A stretch of 64,000 bases of DNA from Chitinophagales bacterium (GTDB lineage: Bacteria > Bacteroidota > Bacteroidia > Chitinophagales > Saprospiraceae). The position numbers and the translations under genes are program-made. The stretch lies in assembly GCA_022360175.1 (NCBI GenBank), contig JAKSDI010000216.1:1-64000 (forward strand). Reading direction: 5' to 3'. The notes below the pieces were generated by a model. That model did no database searches. It had not been told where the DNA came from and worked only from the letters and a program-made list of their open reading frames with translations. Shown here in pieces: positions 34,967 through 44,065 of the stretch; the first letter of the stretch is position 1, and each line of letters opens with the position of its first letter.

Positions 34967-36103
34967 TTACAATTTATTCCATTTTTTTCTCAACCAAAGA
35001 TTGACTGGTTCGGAAAAATAATTAAATACGATGTGGCCCAAAAGATATGAAACAAGGATAATCAATAATGAAACGGGTACCATCCATTCTGTTCCTAAGC
35101 CTAATTGTTTATATGCCCGTACACCGAGTATAACAACGAACATATGCGTAAGATAGATTTCATAGCTATATATGCCCATATGCCTTAGCCAGTTGAAAAT
35201 AGGGCGATTTCGTTCTCTTCCTGAGCGATGGTTCTCATGCATCCAAAAGAGTATCAGCGCAACGCCTAATGAAAGTACTGTTATGTTTAATCCTAAATCA
35301 ACCAGTCCCGACTTATAAACCAAACTTCTAAAGACCATAACCAGCGACAACATTGCCCAACCCAGAAATAGGAAAAACAGGTTTAGCATCTTGGGAAGTG
35401 TCGTTTTATGGGCAATAATAGCAGTCATGCAACCGAACGCTATGGAGTCTACATAAGCCAGATGATTTCGATCGCCAAGTTCATTCCCAACAAACAATTG
35501 CGTCCTTGCCCAGGGTGATATCACTAAAAATAAGATGAGAACAAATACAAACTGCCAATCTTTTTTGAGGAAAAGGCAGACAAGGGGGAAAACGAGATAG
35601 AAACTTTCCTCAATTGAAATAGACCAAAGCACATCCCAATTGGCTGGTAAGTATCCAATCTGTATCTGAAGCCAATTCATATGAAATGTGAGCGTCGAAA
35701 AAATGGCCCGGCTTAATGAGGTTTGTTCTGTATTGATTGTAAATCCTGGTATATTCAATAAATGTAAGGCAGAAAGTACAAACACTAGGGTGAGCAGCAA
35801 TGGAATGATCCTTGAAAAACGAAACCAATAGAAAGTCTTCAAACTAATATTAGACAAAGAATTCCACCTCTTCAATATCGATGATGTAATGAGATAACCC
35901 GAAAGGGTAAAGAATATGACAACCCCATAAAATCCACTCCAAAATAGCAATGAAAACAATTTTGGCGGCAGGCTTTCTTTTAAGAATGAACCTGTAAAAT
36001 TGAAACGAATATTCAGATGCAAAAGAATGACAGCCAGAATACAGAATCCTCTAAGTATATCAATTCCGATATTCCGCTTTGCAAGTTTTTCTTTGATGTT
36101 CAA
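34967..36103 (-). CDS. Acyltransferase 3 family membrane protein
   Basis: 378 residues with about ten membrane helices. The Acyl_transf_3 start is clear: GIDILRGFCILAVILLHLN, with the conserved His in LLHLNIRF; later GYLITSSIL and EESFYLVFPL. Such proteins transfer acetyl or other acyl groups to surface polysaccharides or lipids. The frame begins at a TTG; no better start was found. Monocistronic or in tandem with the small frame at 36146-36322. Confidence 0.92.
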   Translation of the reverse strand: MNIKEKLAKRNIGIDILRGFCILAVILLHLNIRFNFTGSFLKESLPPKLFSLLFWSGFYGVVIFFTLSGYLITSSILKRWNSLSNISLKTFYWFRFSRIIPLLLTLVFVLSALHLLNIPGFTINTEQTSLSRAIFSTLTFHMNWLQIQIGYLPANWDVLWSISIEESFYLVFPLVCLFLKKDWQFVFVLILFLVISPWARTQLFVGNELGDRNHLAYVDSIAFGCMTAIIAHKTTLPKMLNLFFLFLGWAMLSLVMVFRSLVYKSGLVDLGLNITVLSLGVALILFWMHENHRSGRERNRPIFNWLRHMGIYSYEIYLTHMFVVILGVRAYKQLGLGTEWMVPVSLLIILVSYLLGHIVFNYFSEPVNLWLRKKWNKL

Positions 36104-36145
36104 GGTGATTTCTATTTTTCGTAGATGTGAAGTTACTGTATTTTT

Positions 36146-36322
36146 CTACCACCTATGAAACTTTGTCTTCCTTCTTCTGGATTTCATGCGGTCATTGTGT
36201 GCACCAAAGCTATTGTGTTCTCCGCCATAACTACTCGTATTAATCCTTTTTTTAAAACGATCCCATAGTTTTTGCCAATAACTCTTTTTCTCTTCTTTTT
36301 TATGGATGTTAAATTCTCTCAT
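36146..36322 (-). CDS. Possible small basic protein, 58 residues
   Basis: ATG at 36322 to TAG at 36146. The sequence starts MREFNIHKKEEKKSYWQKLW and ends RRRKTKFHRW; strongly basic, with an amphipathic helix at 8-30. It occupies an otherwise empty gap of 264 bases between two same-strand genes. No homologue is known to me. Could be a small nucleic-acid-binding protein, or chance. Confidence 0.45.
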   Translation of the reverse strand: MREFNIHKKEEKKSYWQKLWDRFKKRINTSSYGGEHNSFGAHNDRMKSRRRKTKFHRW

Positions 36323-36367
36323 TGTTTGGCGAACTTATAAATCATTGGATACTACAAAGATATAACA

Positions 36368-37525
36368 TCAGATTTTCAAGAATTTAGCCTGATATAGCTT
36401 TGATCCAATATATCCTTTAATGAAATAGGTGCCTCTGTTTAACTTACTTATGTCAACATCAGCCACCTTGGTGAATCTTAGTACTTGTTTTCCTTGGTTA
36501 TCGTAAATATACAATTCATCAAATTGCATATTCAGATTGAAGGTATTAGCAGAAGGATTTGGATATACTTCGATTGATTGAACATTGGCAACCTCATTGA
36601 TGGAAGTAATGATGTCAGCTTTCTGAACACTTGATATTGAGCTTTGTATACTTGAAGTTGTATTACCTCCTATTGCAAAAAGGTGGCCATCAACCCCTTC
36701 TGCGGCACAATGCCTCCGTTCGATCAAATTGTTTGTCAAGGTTTGAAAGCCGTTATCAAATGTATCAAAATAGGCTATCAACGTAAGATTACTAAAATCT
36801 CCAACCAAATATATTTTCTTGCCAATCACGGTCGTTGAGTGAGCTGAAATTTCAACTGGCATTACGAAGTTTGATTCCCAAATACCTGTAGATAAATTAT
36901 AAACATCGATACGATTGGATACCGTTCCATTATAACCTCCGATGATATACAGCTTCCCATCAATAATTTCTCCTTTTGTTTCTCCTGCAAAGGGTATATC
37001 AGTTAATTCCGTCCAGGTGTCATTTGTGGGGTCAAATTCATATAATTTATTAGAATATTCATTGGGAGTTAATGTTCCTCCGAAGGAATAAATTTTATTA
37101 TTCCATGTAGTAACTCCGGCGGCTCTGCTGGGATGGGGATTATCCGATAAATATTGAATAGAGCCGTCATTTAAATCTACCTTTTCAACCCTGTTATTGA
37201 GTAGTCCATTCTCTGCTACACCATTAAAGACGTATAAGTAATTACCAACTATTTCTACTGATGCAAAACGTTTGGGTAAGGTGGAGGAAGTCAATGTTGA
37301 CCATGAATTTTGAGCGATATTATATTGAAATATCTCATCAGTATATTGTTCATCTGCCCCAAATCCATTTACAATAAAGATGTCAGTTCCATTATTTGCA
37401 GAAGTTAAAGCGCTTCTTGCCTCAGGAAGGTCTTCCATATTCGTAAATTGAATATTTTGACTTGTCAAGACAATTGAGCAATGTAATAGTAAGATTAGTA
37501 CAATCTTTCTTTTTTCCTTCGTCAT
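36368..37525 (-). CDS. Kelch-repeat protein with T9SS sorting domain
   Basis: 385 residues, signal peptide about 1-22. Residues about 30-290 form five to six kelch repeats (pattern of GG with W and Y, such as NKIYSFGGTLTPNEYSNKLY and GKLYIIGGYNGTVSN), that is, a beta-propeller. The last 75 residues are a T9SS sorting domain (SIEVYPNPSANTFNLNMQ ... FLKI). Secreted or surface-attached; ligand unknown. Confidence 0.92.
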   Translation of the reverse strand: MTKEKRKIVLILLLHCSIVLTSQNIQFTNMEDLPEARSALTSANNGTDIFIVNGFGADEQYTDEIFQYNIAQNSWSTLTSSTLPKRFASVEIVGNYLYVFNGVAENGLLNNRVEKVDLNDGSIQYLSDNPHPSRAAGVTTWNNKIYSFGGTLTPNEYSNKLYEFDPTNDTWTELTDIPFAGETKGEIIDGKLYIIGGYNGTVSNRIDVYNLSTGIWESNFVMPVEISAHSTTVIGKKIYLVGDFSNLTLIAYFDTFDNGFQTLTNNLIERRHCAAEGVDGHLFAIGGNTTSSIQSSISSVQKADIITSINEVANVQSIEVYPNPSANTFNLNMQFDELYIYDNQGKQVLRFTKVADVDISKLNRGTYFIKGYIGSKLYQAKFLKI

Positions 37526-37725
37526 TCTATGGCTAAGTTAGTGAGTACAGCCGACAGCTAAAGCAGGGCTATTTATATACTATTGTAAAAAGCCTAAAGA
37601 TAACTAAAGTGACGAGGTCAGAACAAGCCTTTGATTATTTTTAATCATATTTCATGAAAAATAAAATTCTCTGTAATCATAGAATGATCCATTTTTCATA
37701 ATGGACTTCATGAGTAACAGAAGCT

Positions 37726-39201
37726 TTACCTCTTTATTACTTTTTGAACTTCAAGCAACTCATTATTCAAATTATAAACCCTTACAAGATATAAACCAGA
37801 AGGCAAAGTCGAAATATCAACTGTATGGATGTTTCCATAAGGATTTATAAAGCGGTGTACTTGTCCTGCCGAATTGAGAAGTTCTATCCGATATAAATCC
37901 AACGCTCCACTTATGTTAAACTCAGTAGATACAGGATTGGGGTATATGTGAATATGCTTGCTCGCAACAGGCGCCTCATTTGTTGAGGTGATGCTTCCTC
38001 CAACTATTGTAATAGCTCCATTTTCATCAAAAGGATCGGACCATCTTTCATTGGTATAGACATCTGTTCCCGATAGTGTTTCTAGAAATGCGAATAAATC
38101 TTGTCTTTCTTCATTGGTCATGTCGAGCCATTGAGGTAATCCATCAGGCGTATATCTTGGGTCTAAATTGTCGTTGTTGGGATCAATTTTTCTAAAATTA
38201 TAGATGTTGATGCCGCTGAGATCATTGGTTGGCCCTGCATGAAATAAAGGACCGTTAACATTGCCGTAGGGATCTATCAAATCTCGAAGGCTTGGTGATC
38301 GGGTAACTGTATAATCAGTAATGATTCCTGCTCCAATATTTCCTCTGACAAAACCATTATTTAAGGAAGCTGGATCAATATCAAATTCTGGTGGCCGGTG
38401 GCAGCTGGCGCAATTGAATCCACCACTGATTCTTCTGGATGCTGCATGTTTTTCTTCGACTCCGCTACCAATGGCAATTACGGTGATAGTATCCTGTACT
38501 ACAGTGAAAGAATCTATAAATAAAGCCTTACCTCTATTTTCTTGCTCTGTGAAATTTGGAAAATCTACTAAATCATTAGCTACCTGGGTGCGCCCAATAT
38601 CATATTTGGAATCAAAAGACTGAATGCTCATTACAAATTGTGCCAGGGCTTTGGCAATCCTTTCTTCTGTAATAGTGGCGTCTCCATATACAAGCTTGAA
38701 TAAAGTAGGGTAGTATGTTGTAGTTGAAAGTTTATCAATCAATGCTTGAAAATCAGGAGCGCCATTGGTACCACTATATCCCATCTCTTCAAAATTTTTA
38801 ATAGGATTGATCATTTGATCTTCAAGCTTTTCTGCCGTTCTGTCCCACCTGAAAAGGGTATCTTCTGCAAATCGGATATTTACTAATCGCATGGAATGCC
38901 TTAGAGTTAATCCATTTACTCCCTGGCTAAAGGTAGCGGTATCCCCAAAAGCAAATTGTTGTTGGTGACAGGAAGCACAAGAAACAGTATTGTCTGTTGA
39001 TAGTTTTTTATCATAAAATAATACCCGGCCAAGTGTAGCTCCCTCATCCGTGATAGGATTAGTAGCTGGTATATTGTCTTGTGTTATATAAACAGGAACG
39101 GGTTGGTCCTCATAATTGAGTAAATAATCCAGGTCAATAGTTCCGGATATTAAGATACTTGCACCAATAGCAAAGGAAAGTATTTGCAGTAATTTTTTCA
39201 T
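37726..39201 (-). CDS. Di-haem cytochrome c peroxidase family protein with T9SS tail
   Basis: 491 residues. Signal peptide about 1-22. Two haem motifs: CASCH at 75-79 and a second CASCH near residue 260. Residues about 415-491 are a T9SS sorting domain (HIYPNPVSTEFNISG...VQKVIKR). So this peroxidase/MauG-type enzyme is predicted to be at the cell surface or released, while its relative at 17696-18808 is a lipoprotein. Substrate on the outside is unknown. Confidence 0.94.
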   Translation of the reverse strand: MKKLLQILSFAIGASILISGTIDLDYLLNYEDQPVPVYITQDNIPATNPITDEGATLGRVLFYDKKLSTDNTVSCASCHQQQFAFGDTATFSQGVNGLTLRHSMRLVNIRFAEDTLFRWDRTAEKLEDQMINPIKNFEEMGYSGTNGAPDFQALIDKLSTTTYYPTLFKLVYGDATITEERIAKALAQFVMSIQSFDSKYDIGRTQVANDLVDFPNFTEQENRGKALFIDSFTVVQDTITVIAIGSGVEEKHAASRRISGGFNCASCHRPPEFDIDPASLNNGFVRGNIGAGIITDYTVTRSPSLRDLIDPYGNVNGPLFHAGPTNDLSGINIYNFRKIDPNNDNLDPRYTPDGLPQWLDMTNEERQDLFAFLETLSGTDVYTNERWSDPFDENGAITIVGGSITSTNEAPVASKHIHIYPNPVSTEFNISGALDLYRIELLNSAGQVHRFINPYGNIHTVDISTLPSGLYLVRVYNLNNELLEVQKVIKR

Positions 39202-39308
39202 TCTGATGTAGATTTTAAAGGTCCATCTACTTAGAATGAGGCAGCAAACTTGTTTTTGTACTCAATAATTCTTCAGGATTTGGAAAATACAGCTGCTGTG
39301 CCCCCTCG

Positions 39309-39348
39309 GGGGGAGCTGCCCATAGGGCTGAAGGGGATGTTTTATAAG
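39309..39348. repeat. G-rich dispersed repeat, copy 1
   Basis: GGGGGAGCTGCCCATAGGGC followed by TGAAGGGGATGTTTTATAAG. A nearly identical 40-bp sequence lies at 61854-61893 in the same orientation. Contains AGCTGCCC with a partly complementary GGGC, so a small hairpin is possible. Intergenic in both places. Confidence 0.65.
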
Positions 39349-39361
39349 CCCAAACAAATTC

Positions 39362-39655
39362 TTACTCATATTTGTAATAATGCTCCATTGCTGCTGACTT
39401 CACCAAATGTTTTTCACGTTCATCAATGACCGCATTTTGCCATTGTTCACCAGAGAATTTTTTGATAGCGTTTATGTCTTTCCAAAAAGAAGTCATCATA
39501 AACACATTGGAAGTTTCATCTATTGGTAAACCAATAAACAGGTCTATTAGTCCTTCTTGTTGCTTGACTAAAGGAATGGCAATTTCTGTGAAAAATTTCT
39601 TGAACTCATCATTCTTGCCAGGATGTATGGTGGCTTTAAAGACTCTTACTATCAT
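39362..39655 (-). CDS. Antibiotic biosynthesis monooxygenase (ABM)-like protein
   Basis: 97 residues, the ABM dimeric ferredoxin-like fold: VRVFKATIHPGKNDEFKKFF at the start and NVFMMTSFWKDINAIKKFSG in the middle. Members are cofactor-free monooxygenases or haem-degrading enzymes. Haem-degrading IsdG motifs are not clear. 46 nt upstream of it on the same strand ends the MBL-like gene, so the pair may be co-transcribed. Confidence 0.85.
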   Translation of the reverse strand: MIVRVFKATIHPGKNDEFKKFFTEIAIPLVKQQEGLIDLFIGLPIDETSNVFMMTSFWKDINAIKKFSGEQWQNAVIDEREKHLVKSAAMEHYYKYE

Positions 39656-39701
39656 AATGGTTTAATATTTTAAGCACTTGCTGCCCTATTATATCCTGTG
39701 T

Positions 39702-40424
39702 TTATATGCCAAATAATTTATTATAGGTTTTAGAAATTTCCTCTTTGGCTGTATTCTTAATTGGCTTTCCGTGAGATGGTATTAGATGGCTAAAATTTAA
39801 TTGCTTGACTCTGACAAAATCTGATTTTTCAGGTTTACAATTCTTAAGCCATGCTGGCCCCACATTTGCAGGTTTGAAAAATCCTCCCATTCTTACAACT
39901 AGTTTTGCTAATGAGCTAAAATAACGATCAGGTACCATATTTTGTATGCTATCGGCAGCTATCAGGATACCTCCATGACGATGGAGAAGAATCAATCCTT
40001 CCGGCCTTTTTGAAGTTTCATAAGAAAAAAATGAAGCTTCACTAATGGGGAATTCACTACTGGGGTGCATTAAATTGGAGTTGACAAGTCCATTACGAGC
40101 ATTCATGCCCTTCATCGTCCAATAGTTGGCTTGATAGCGATCAATATAAAACGGGTCATCTATACCATTTCTAAAATCGAGGTGATAATCTCCTAACCTG
40201 ATTACATGTTCCACTTTTCCAAGAGAGTCCAATTTGCGAAGGCCTTCTTCATTTAAGCGTAAAGCACTTATTAGTGTAAGAGAGCTTCCTTCCCGTATGA
40301 TAATCATATTACGACTGAGCCGAACACCCGGTATCATATTCACGCTACCGGATACAAAAAAGACATCTTGAAATACTTCTTCAATATTGCCGTGTTTCGG
40401 GGCTTTTGGATACTTCTTAGACAT
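39702..40424 (-). CDS. Metallo-beta-lactamase-fold protein, degenerate
   Basis: 240 residues, no signal peptide. The pattern of strands is MBL-like. Where HxHxDH is expected there is only GDYHLDFRNGID (His81, Asp83), and later LIAADSIQN and LIPSHGKPI supply possible Asp and His ligands. So at most one metal site remains; hydrolase activity is uncertain. Similar non-canonical MBL proteins occur in many Bacteroidota. Upstream is a promoter segment that is also present in front of the frameshifted gene at 41469. Confidence 0.75.
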   Translation of the reverse strand: MSKKYPKAPKHGNIEEVFQDVFFVSGSVNMIPGVRLSRNMIIIREGSSLTLISALRLNEEGLRKLDSLGKVEHVIRLGDYHLDFRNGIDDPFYIDRYQANYWTMKGMNARNGLVNSNLMHPSSEFPISEASFFSYETSKRPEGLILLHRHGGILIAADSIQNMVPDRYFSSLAKLVVRMGGFFKPANVGPAWLKNCKPEKSDFVRVKQLNFSHLIPSHGKPIKNTAKEEISKTYNKLFGI

Positions 40425-40454
40425 ATATTCTATTATGTTTAATGCTTGCCAAGC

Positions 40455-40546
40455 TACTTATATTCGAATAAATATATACCACTCATTGCGTTTTTTCAAG
40501 TGTTGACTGCTTAAAATATCATAAAAGTAGAAGGTGCTTCATCGAG
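40455..40546 (-). promoter_or_regulatory. Duplicated promoter segment, copy 1
   Basis: About 92 bp that align with 41486-41577 at roughly three quarters identity. On the minus strand it holds TTG, 20 nt, TATATTTA, and just after it the palindrome TATTCGAATA (40461-40470). It lies 31 nt upstream of the MBL-like gene start. Confidence 0.6.
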
Positions 40547-40718
40547 GATTTCCCCCCTCAACTAAAATGCTTGAATCCGATTGCCACTTTATCCCTAAAC
40601 CGAAGTCTCTAATTTAACTGATTGCTATTAGGGAGAAGGGCTCAAGGTGAACATACCTTATAGCTGCCGTGCCCAGTTTTTACGGAGTAGAAACAGTTAT
40701 ACTTTATTGATGGCAGTT

Positions 40719-41469
40719 TCATTTTTTTATTAAATTCTTATTTAGACTATACTTTTCCCAATTGATTTCTTCTCCAATAGGCTTGATTTTTTTAAATGGT
40801 CCAATATCTGCATCCAAGCAAGAAACTAAACCGAATCCATTGTCCTTTGCAACTTTTAGGAATTCCTTAAATTCATCGACATATAATTTTGCGAACCGAT
40901 TATGGCTTTGAGCTTCAACTGAACCAAGATTCGGTTTTACGTCATCAAAATTTTCTAATATCTGGACAACCTCTTTTTTACTTAGCCAATTTCGAATACC
41001 CATTTCACCAGGAAAGATTCTTCCTTCTTCAACATTATATTGAATTTTGTGAATCAGCTTTTCTGTATCAGTGTTTTTATTCTTAAATCCAATATATGAT
41101 AGATATCATTAATCTATAGCCCAGTTTAAAATATGGAAATGGAAGAGCACAATTGGTAAAAACAACTACGAAAAAAAGATCTCTTAAATCTTCTAATTCT
41201 TGAGAGAAAAATCTTTGATTCCAATTGGGAGTTTTTTGATATCGTATTAATTCTGGATAATTTCTAAAATCATCTGACATCTTATTTGAAACTTTCATTA
41301 TTTCTTCAATTCTTTCATCCTTAAGTGTTTCAGGATCTTCCATTAAATCTGCTCCCAATTCATTATTGAAATATTGTTTTAGAAAGCTTGAATCATTTCT
41401 AAAGGAATCAACTACCTTTTTATAGAATTTGTCTTCATCGAATAAATGTAATGTGTTCCATTGCCCCAT
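40719..41469 (-). pseudogene. Frameshifted gene of unknown function
   Basis: Two minus-strand frames read as halves of one protein of about 250 residues: 41469 to 41083 (ending LGYRLMISIIYWI) and, in a different frame, about 41105 to 40719. The second half is open upstream of its first ATG (41003) with protein-like sequence (KNKNTDTEKLIHKIQYNVEE). The shift must lie between 41083 and 41105. Either a true frameshift or a sequencing error. No family recognised; no signal peptide. Confidence 0.65.
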
Positions 41470-41485
41470 TTCTATTTTCTTTGAT

Positions 41486-41577
41486 TACTTATATCCGGAT
41501 AAATTTATACCACTCATTTCGCTTTTTCAAATGCTGCTGTTTAAAATAGCATAAATACAGAAACATGTTTCATTGAG
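41486..41577 (-). promoter_or_regulatory. Duplicated promoter segment, copy 2
   Basis: Counterpart of 40455-40546, in front of the frameshifted gene (17 nt upstream of its start). On the minus strand: TTTG, 20 nt, TAAATTTA, then the palindrome TATCCGGATA (41492-41501). Relative to copy 1 the palindrome differs by a paired T-to-C and A-to-G change that keeps it perfectly symmetrical. Confidence 0.6.
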
Positions 41578-41631
41578 TATGCATACTCGAAAATTTCCTT
41601 AACATGAGCAGATGGGTAGTGTATCAAAAAA

Positions 41632-41668
41632 ATAAGGATATAAACTCTTTTAAAGCCTACATCCTTAT
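41632..41668 (-). terminator. Rho-independent terminator of the TonB receptor operon
   Basis: Eight-bp stem ATAAGGAT (41632-41639) / ATCCTTAT (41661-41668), loop 21 nt, followed on the minus strand by a run of T (about seven). It lies 24 nt after the stop of the TonB receptor gene. Confidence 0.75.
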
Positions 41669-41692
41669 CCTATCTTTTAGTACTTAATTACA

Positions 41693-44059
41693 TTAAAATT
41701 TAAACGCCAATGAAGCTATCATTCTTCTAGCAAACTGAGGTACATATGTGCCAAAAATAGACCGCTGAAAAGTTTCAACGTCGTTTAGATTTTGAACGTT
41801 TATTTGAATCTTTGCATTCTTGTATTCATAAGCAGCCATTGCATCAACTCTTGTAAAAGCATCAATTGTGTTTTCATCTGTATTGAGCCTATCTCCAAAC
41901 ATATCGCTTTGATAAAATGCTCCAGCCCCGAGGGATAGTCCCGGGATTCCTTTTGTAAAAGTATATTGTGTCCATAAACTTAACTTAGTATTGGGATTGT
42001 TGGGTAATTCAAAGCCTGCATAGTCAACTGGCTCGGAATTGCCATCCTGAACAACTTCACTTATAACTTCGGTTTTGAAATAAGAAAAGGCAGTGAATAC
42101 TTGCCAGTTGCTAAGTAACTTTCCATTGATATCTACTTCGATACCAGTGCTAGAATGCTCTCCTGATTGGTTCGCCCGATAATTGGATGGATCTGAAACA
42201 CTTCCACTTGGGTCGATTATTTCAAACTGTAAGACATTTTTTCTATTCAGGTCAAAATAGGAAATGGTAATACCCAGGCGATCTTCAAATAAAGACTGTC
42301 TGATACCAAATTCGATTTGATCTCCAATTAATGGTTTAGGATCATCCAATCCTCTTCCTGGCTGTGGGCTTACAGCACTAAAAGATTCAGCATAGCTACC
42401 ATATAGTGATGTCCCATCTATTACTCCGTACGTAATCCCTACTCTAGGTGTAAACTTAGATTCTTCTGTATCTTCATTGTCATTTGGTTTAACAGCATCT
42501 CCTCTGTACTCAGTTCCTGTAGTAAACTGACTAAATCTACCACCCAATAAGATATTCAATTTTCCATTAGCTAGTGAGATAAGGTCCTGAATATTAAACC
42601 CTAATCTCGTTGTGAAGGGCAGTACATCATCATCCAGGATAGGAGTAGAACTTAATGCAGTATTTTGCCATTCTGGAGAGCTTAAAGAAGTGCCTCCGGG
42701 AATTGGGTATACGAAGTTATAAGCTACAGGCCGTGTAGAATGAGAGATATCAATAGCTGCCAGTACTTTATGTTCAATTGGCCCTGTACTTAAGGTACCG
42801 GAAATATCCAGAAAATTGGAAAGCGTATTTATTCGACTCAATTCTTTATAATCCCCAAAGCTATACTCAACACTATCAGTGGCAGCGTTGTAAATGGGGT
42901 AAACATCATGGAGCAATCGTGTTTGATTAGAATAAGCAAATACATTTCTTAGCTGCCAATTATTGAACTCATGTTGGAAAGTAGCGGAAATCATATTGTT
43001 ATTTCCCTCAGATGTTCCATCGCGATAACCATAAAAATTTGAGTTGTCAAGTTGCTTCGCCTGTTCAAGTGATAGTCCAACTGGAAATCCCCAATCGATG
43101 GTTGTCTCATTATTCATGAGAAGGCCTTCAACATTTAAAGATGTTCTATCAGATATATTCCAGGTCAAATTTGGTGCAATCATAAACTGCTCGTTTGATA
43201 CCTCATCTCTAAAACTCTCAGAAGTTTCGTACACTGTATTCAGGCGATAGCTAAGCTTTTCGCTTAAGTTGCCTCCAATATCTATTGATGGACGATACAG
43301 GCCATATTCTCCTACTTTTAACTCAAATTGTCCGTGATTATATCCTTTAGGTTTTTTGGTTACATAGTTGATAATTCCACCGGGTTCTACATCTCCATAA
43401 AGAATGGAAGCCGGGCCTTTCAATACCTGTACTTCTTCTACATAATCCGAGTATGGAGTTCTGAGCATTATTCCGTTGATACGGTAATTCTCTGACCCTC
43501 CTGATAATCCGATATCAAACCCTCTAATATTAATGTTATCACTCAAGCCATAAGAGCCAAATTTTGATACTCCACTTACATTTCTTAGTGCATCTTCTAA
43601 TGAGATGGCTTGTTGTTGATTAAGCAGTTCACGAGAGACGATATTTATAGAAAGTGGAGTCTTTTCAAGCGGAGCATTAAGCCGCGTTGCGTAGATCGTT
43701 TGTTTTTTCTGGCCATAGACTGCAACTTCGTCCAAATGATAGCTTGTTTCTATCAATGTCACATTGATTGCTGTGGTTTGATCAGTTTCAACGGTCACTG
43801 ATATTAGTTGTTCCTGAAAACCTACTTTGCTAACGGCAAGTGTATACTCACCTGGTTTTACTCCAGTCAATTCAAAACTACCATCTGAATTAGTATTTGT
43901 TCCATGAGATGTTTGTCTTAAGAATATATGTACAGCTACTTCAGGTGTTCCTGAATCACTGATTACGGTTCCAGAGATCAAGCCGGTTTGGGCAAACAAA
44001 GCATTGGCAGATAATGCCAATATCAACAATAACTTCGTTTTTAGTTGCTTCATTGTCAT
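41693..44059 (-). CDS. TonB-dependent receptor, siderophore/metallophore type
   Basis: 788 residues. Signal peptide about 1-25 (NALFAQ), a carboxypeptidase-regulatory-like beta-sandwich (about 26-100; GTVISDSGTPEVAVHIFLRQ), a plug domain with VLKGPASILYGDVEPGGIIN, and a 22-strand barrel ending in Phe (ASLAFKF). The plug and length fit the FhuA/FpvA-like siderophore group, not the SusC type. It imports a metal complex across the outer membrane. Last gene of an operon with DUF1826 and an ABC-2 transporter, under a double-box promoter at 48461-48516, which points to zinc or another scarce metal. Ligand unknown. Confidence 0.95.
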   Translation of the reverse strand: MTMKQLKTKLLLILALSANALFAQTGLISGTVISDSGTPEVAVHIFLRQTSHGTNTNSDGSFELTGVKPGEYTLAVSKVGFQEQLISVTVETDQTTAINVTLIETSYHLDEVAVYGQKKQTIYATRLNAPLEKTPLSINIVSRELLNQQQAISLEDALRNVSGVSKFGSYGLSDNINIRGFDIGLSGGSENYRINGIMLRTPYSDYVEEVQVLKGPASILYGDVEPGGIINYVTKKPKGYNHGQFELKVGEYGLYRPSIDIGGNLSEKLSYRLNTVYETSESFRDEVSNEQFMIAPNLTWNISDRTSLNVEGLLMNNETTIDWGFPVGLSLEQAKQLDNSNFYGYRDGTSEGNNNMISATFQHEFNNWQLRNVFAYSNQTRLLHDVYPIYNAATDSVEYSFGDYKELSRINTLSNFLDISGTLSTGPIEHKVLAAIDISHSTRPVAYNFVYPIPGGTSLSSPEWQNTALSSTPILDDDVLPFTTRLGFNIQDLISLANGKLNILLGGRFSQFTTGTEYRGDAVKPNDNEDTEESKFTPRVGITYGVIDGTSLYGSYAESFSAVSPQPGRGLDDPKPLIGDQIEFGIRQSLFEDRLGITISYFDLNRKNVLQFEIIDPSGSVSDPSNYRANQSGEHSSTGIEVDINGKLLSNWQVFTAFSYFKTEVISEVVQDGNSEPVDYAGFELPNNPNTKLSLWTQYTFTKGIPGLSLGAGAFYQSDMFGDRLNTDENTIDAFTRVDAMAAYEYKNAKIQINVQNLNDVETFQRSIFGTYVPQFARRMIASLAFKF

Positions 44060-44065
44060 TGATAT

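Noticed and set aside
41575..41588. 14-bp palindrome GAGTATGCATACTC after the TonB operon
   Set aside because: Single, no second copy seen and no promoter around it; may be chance.
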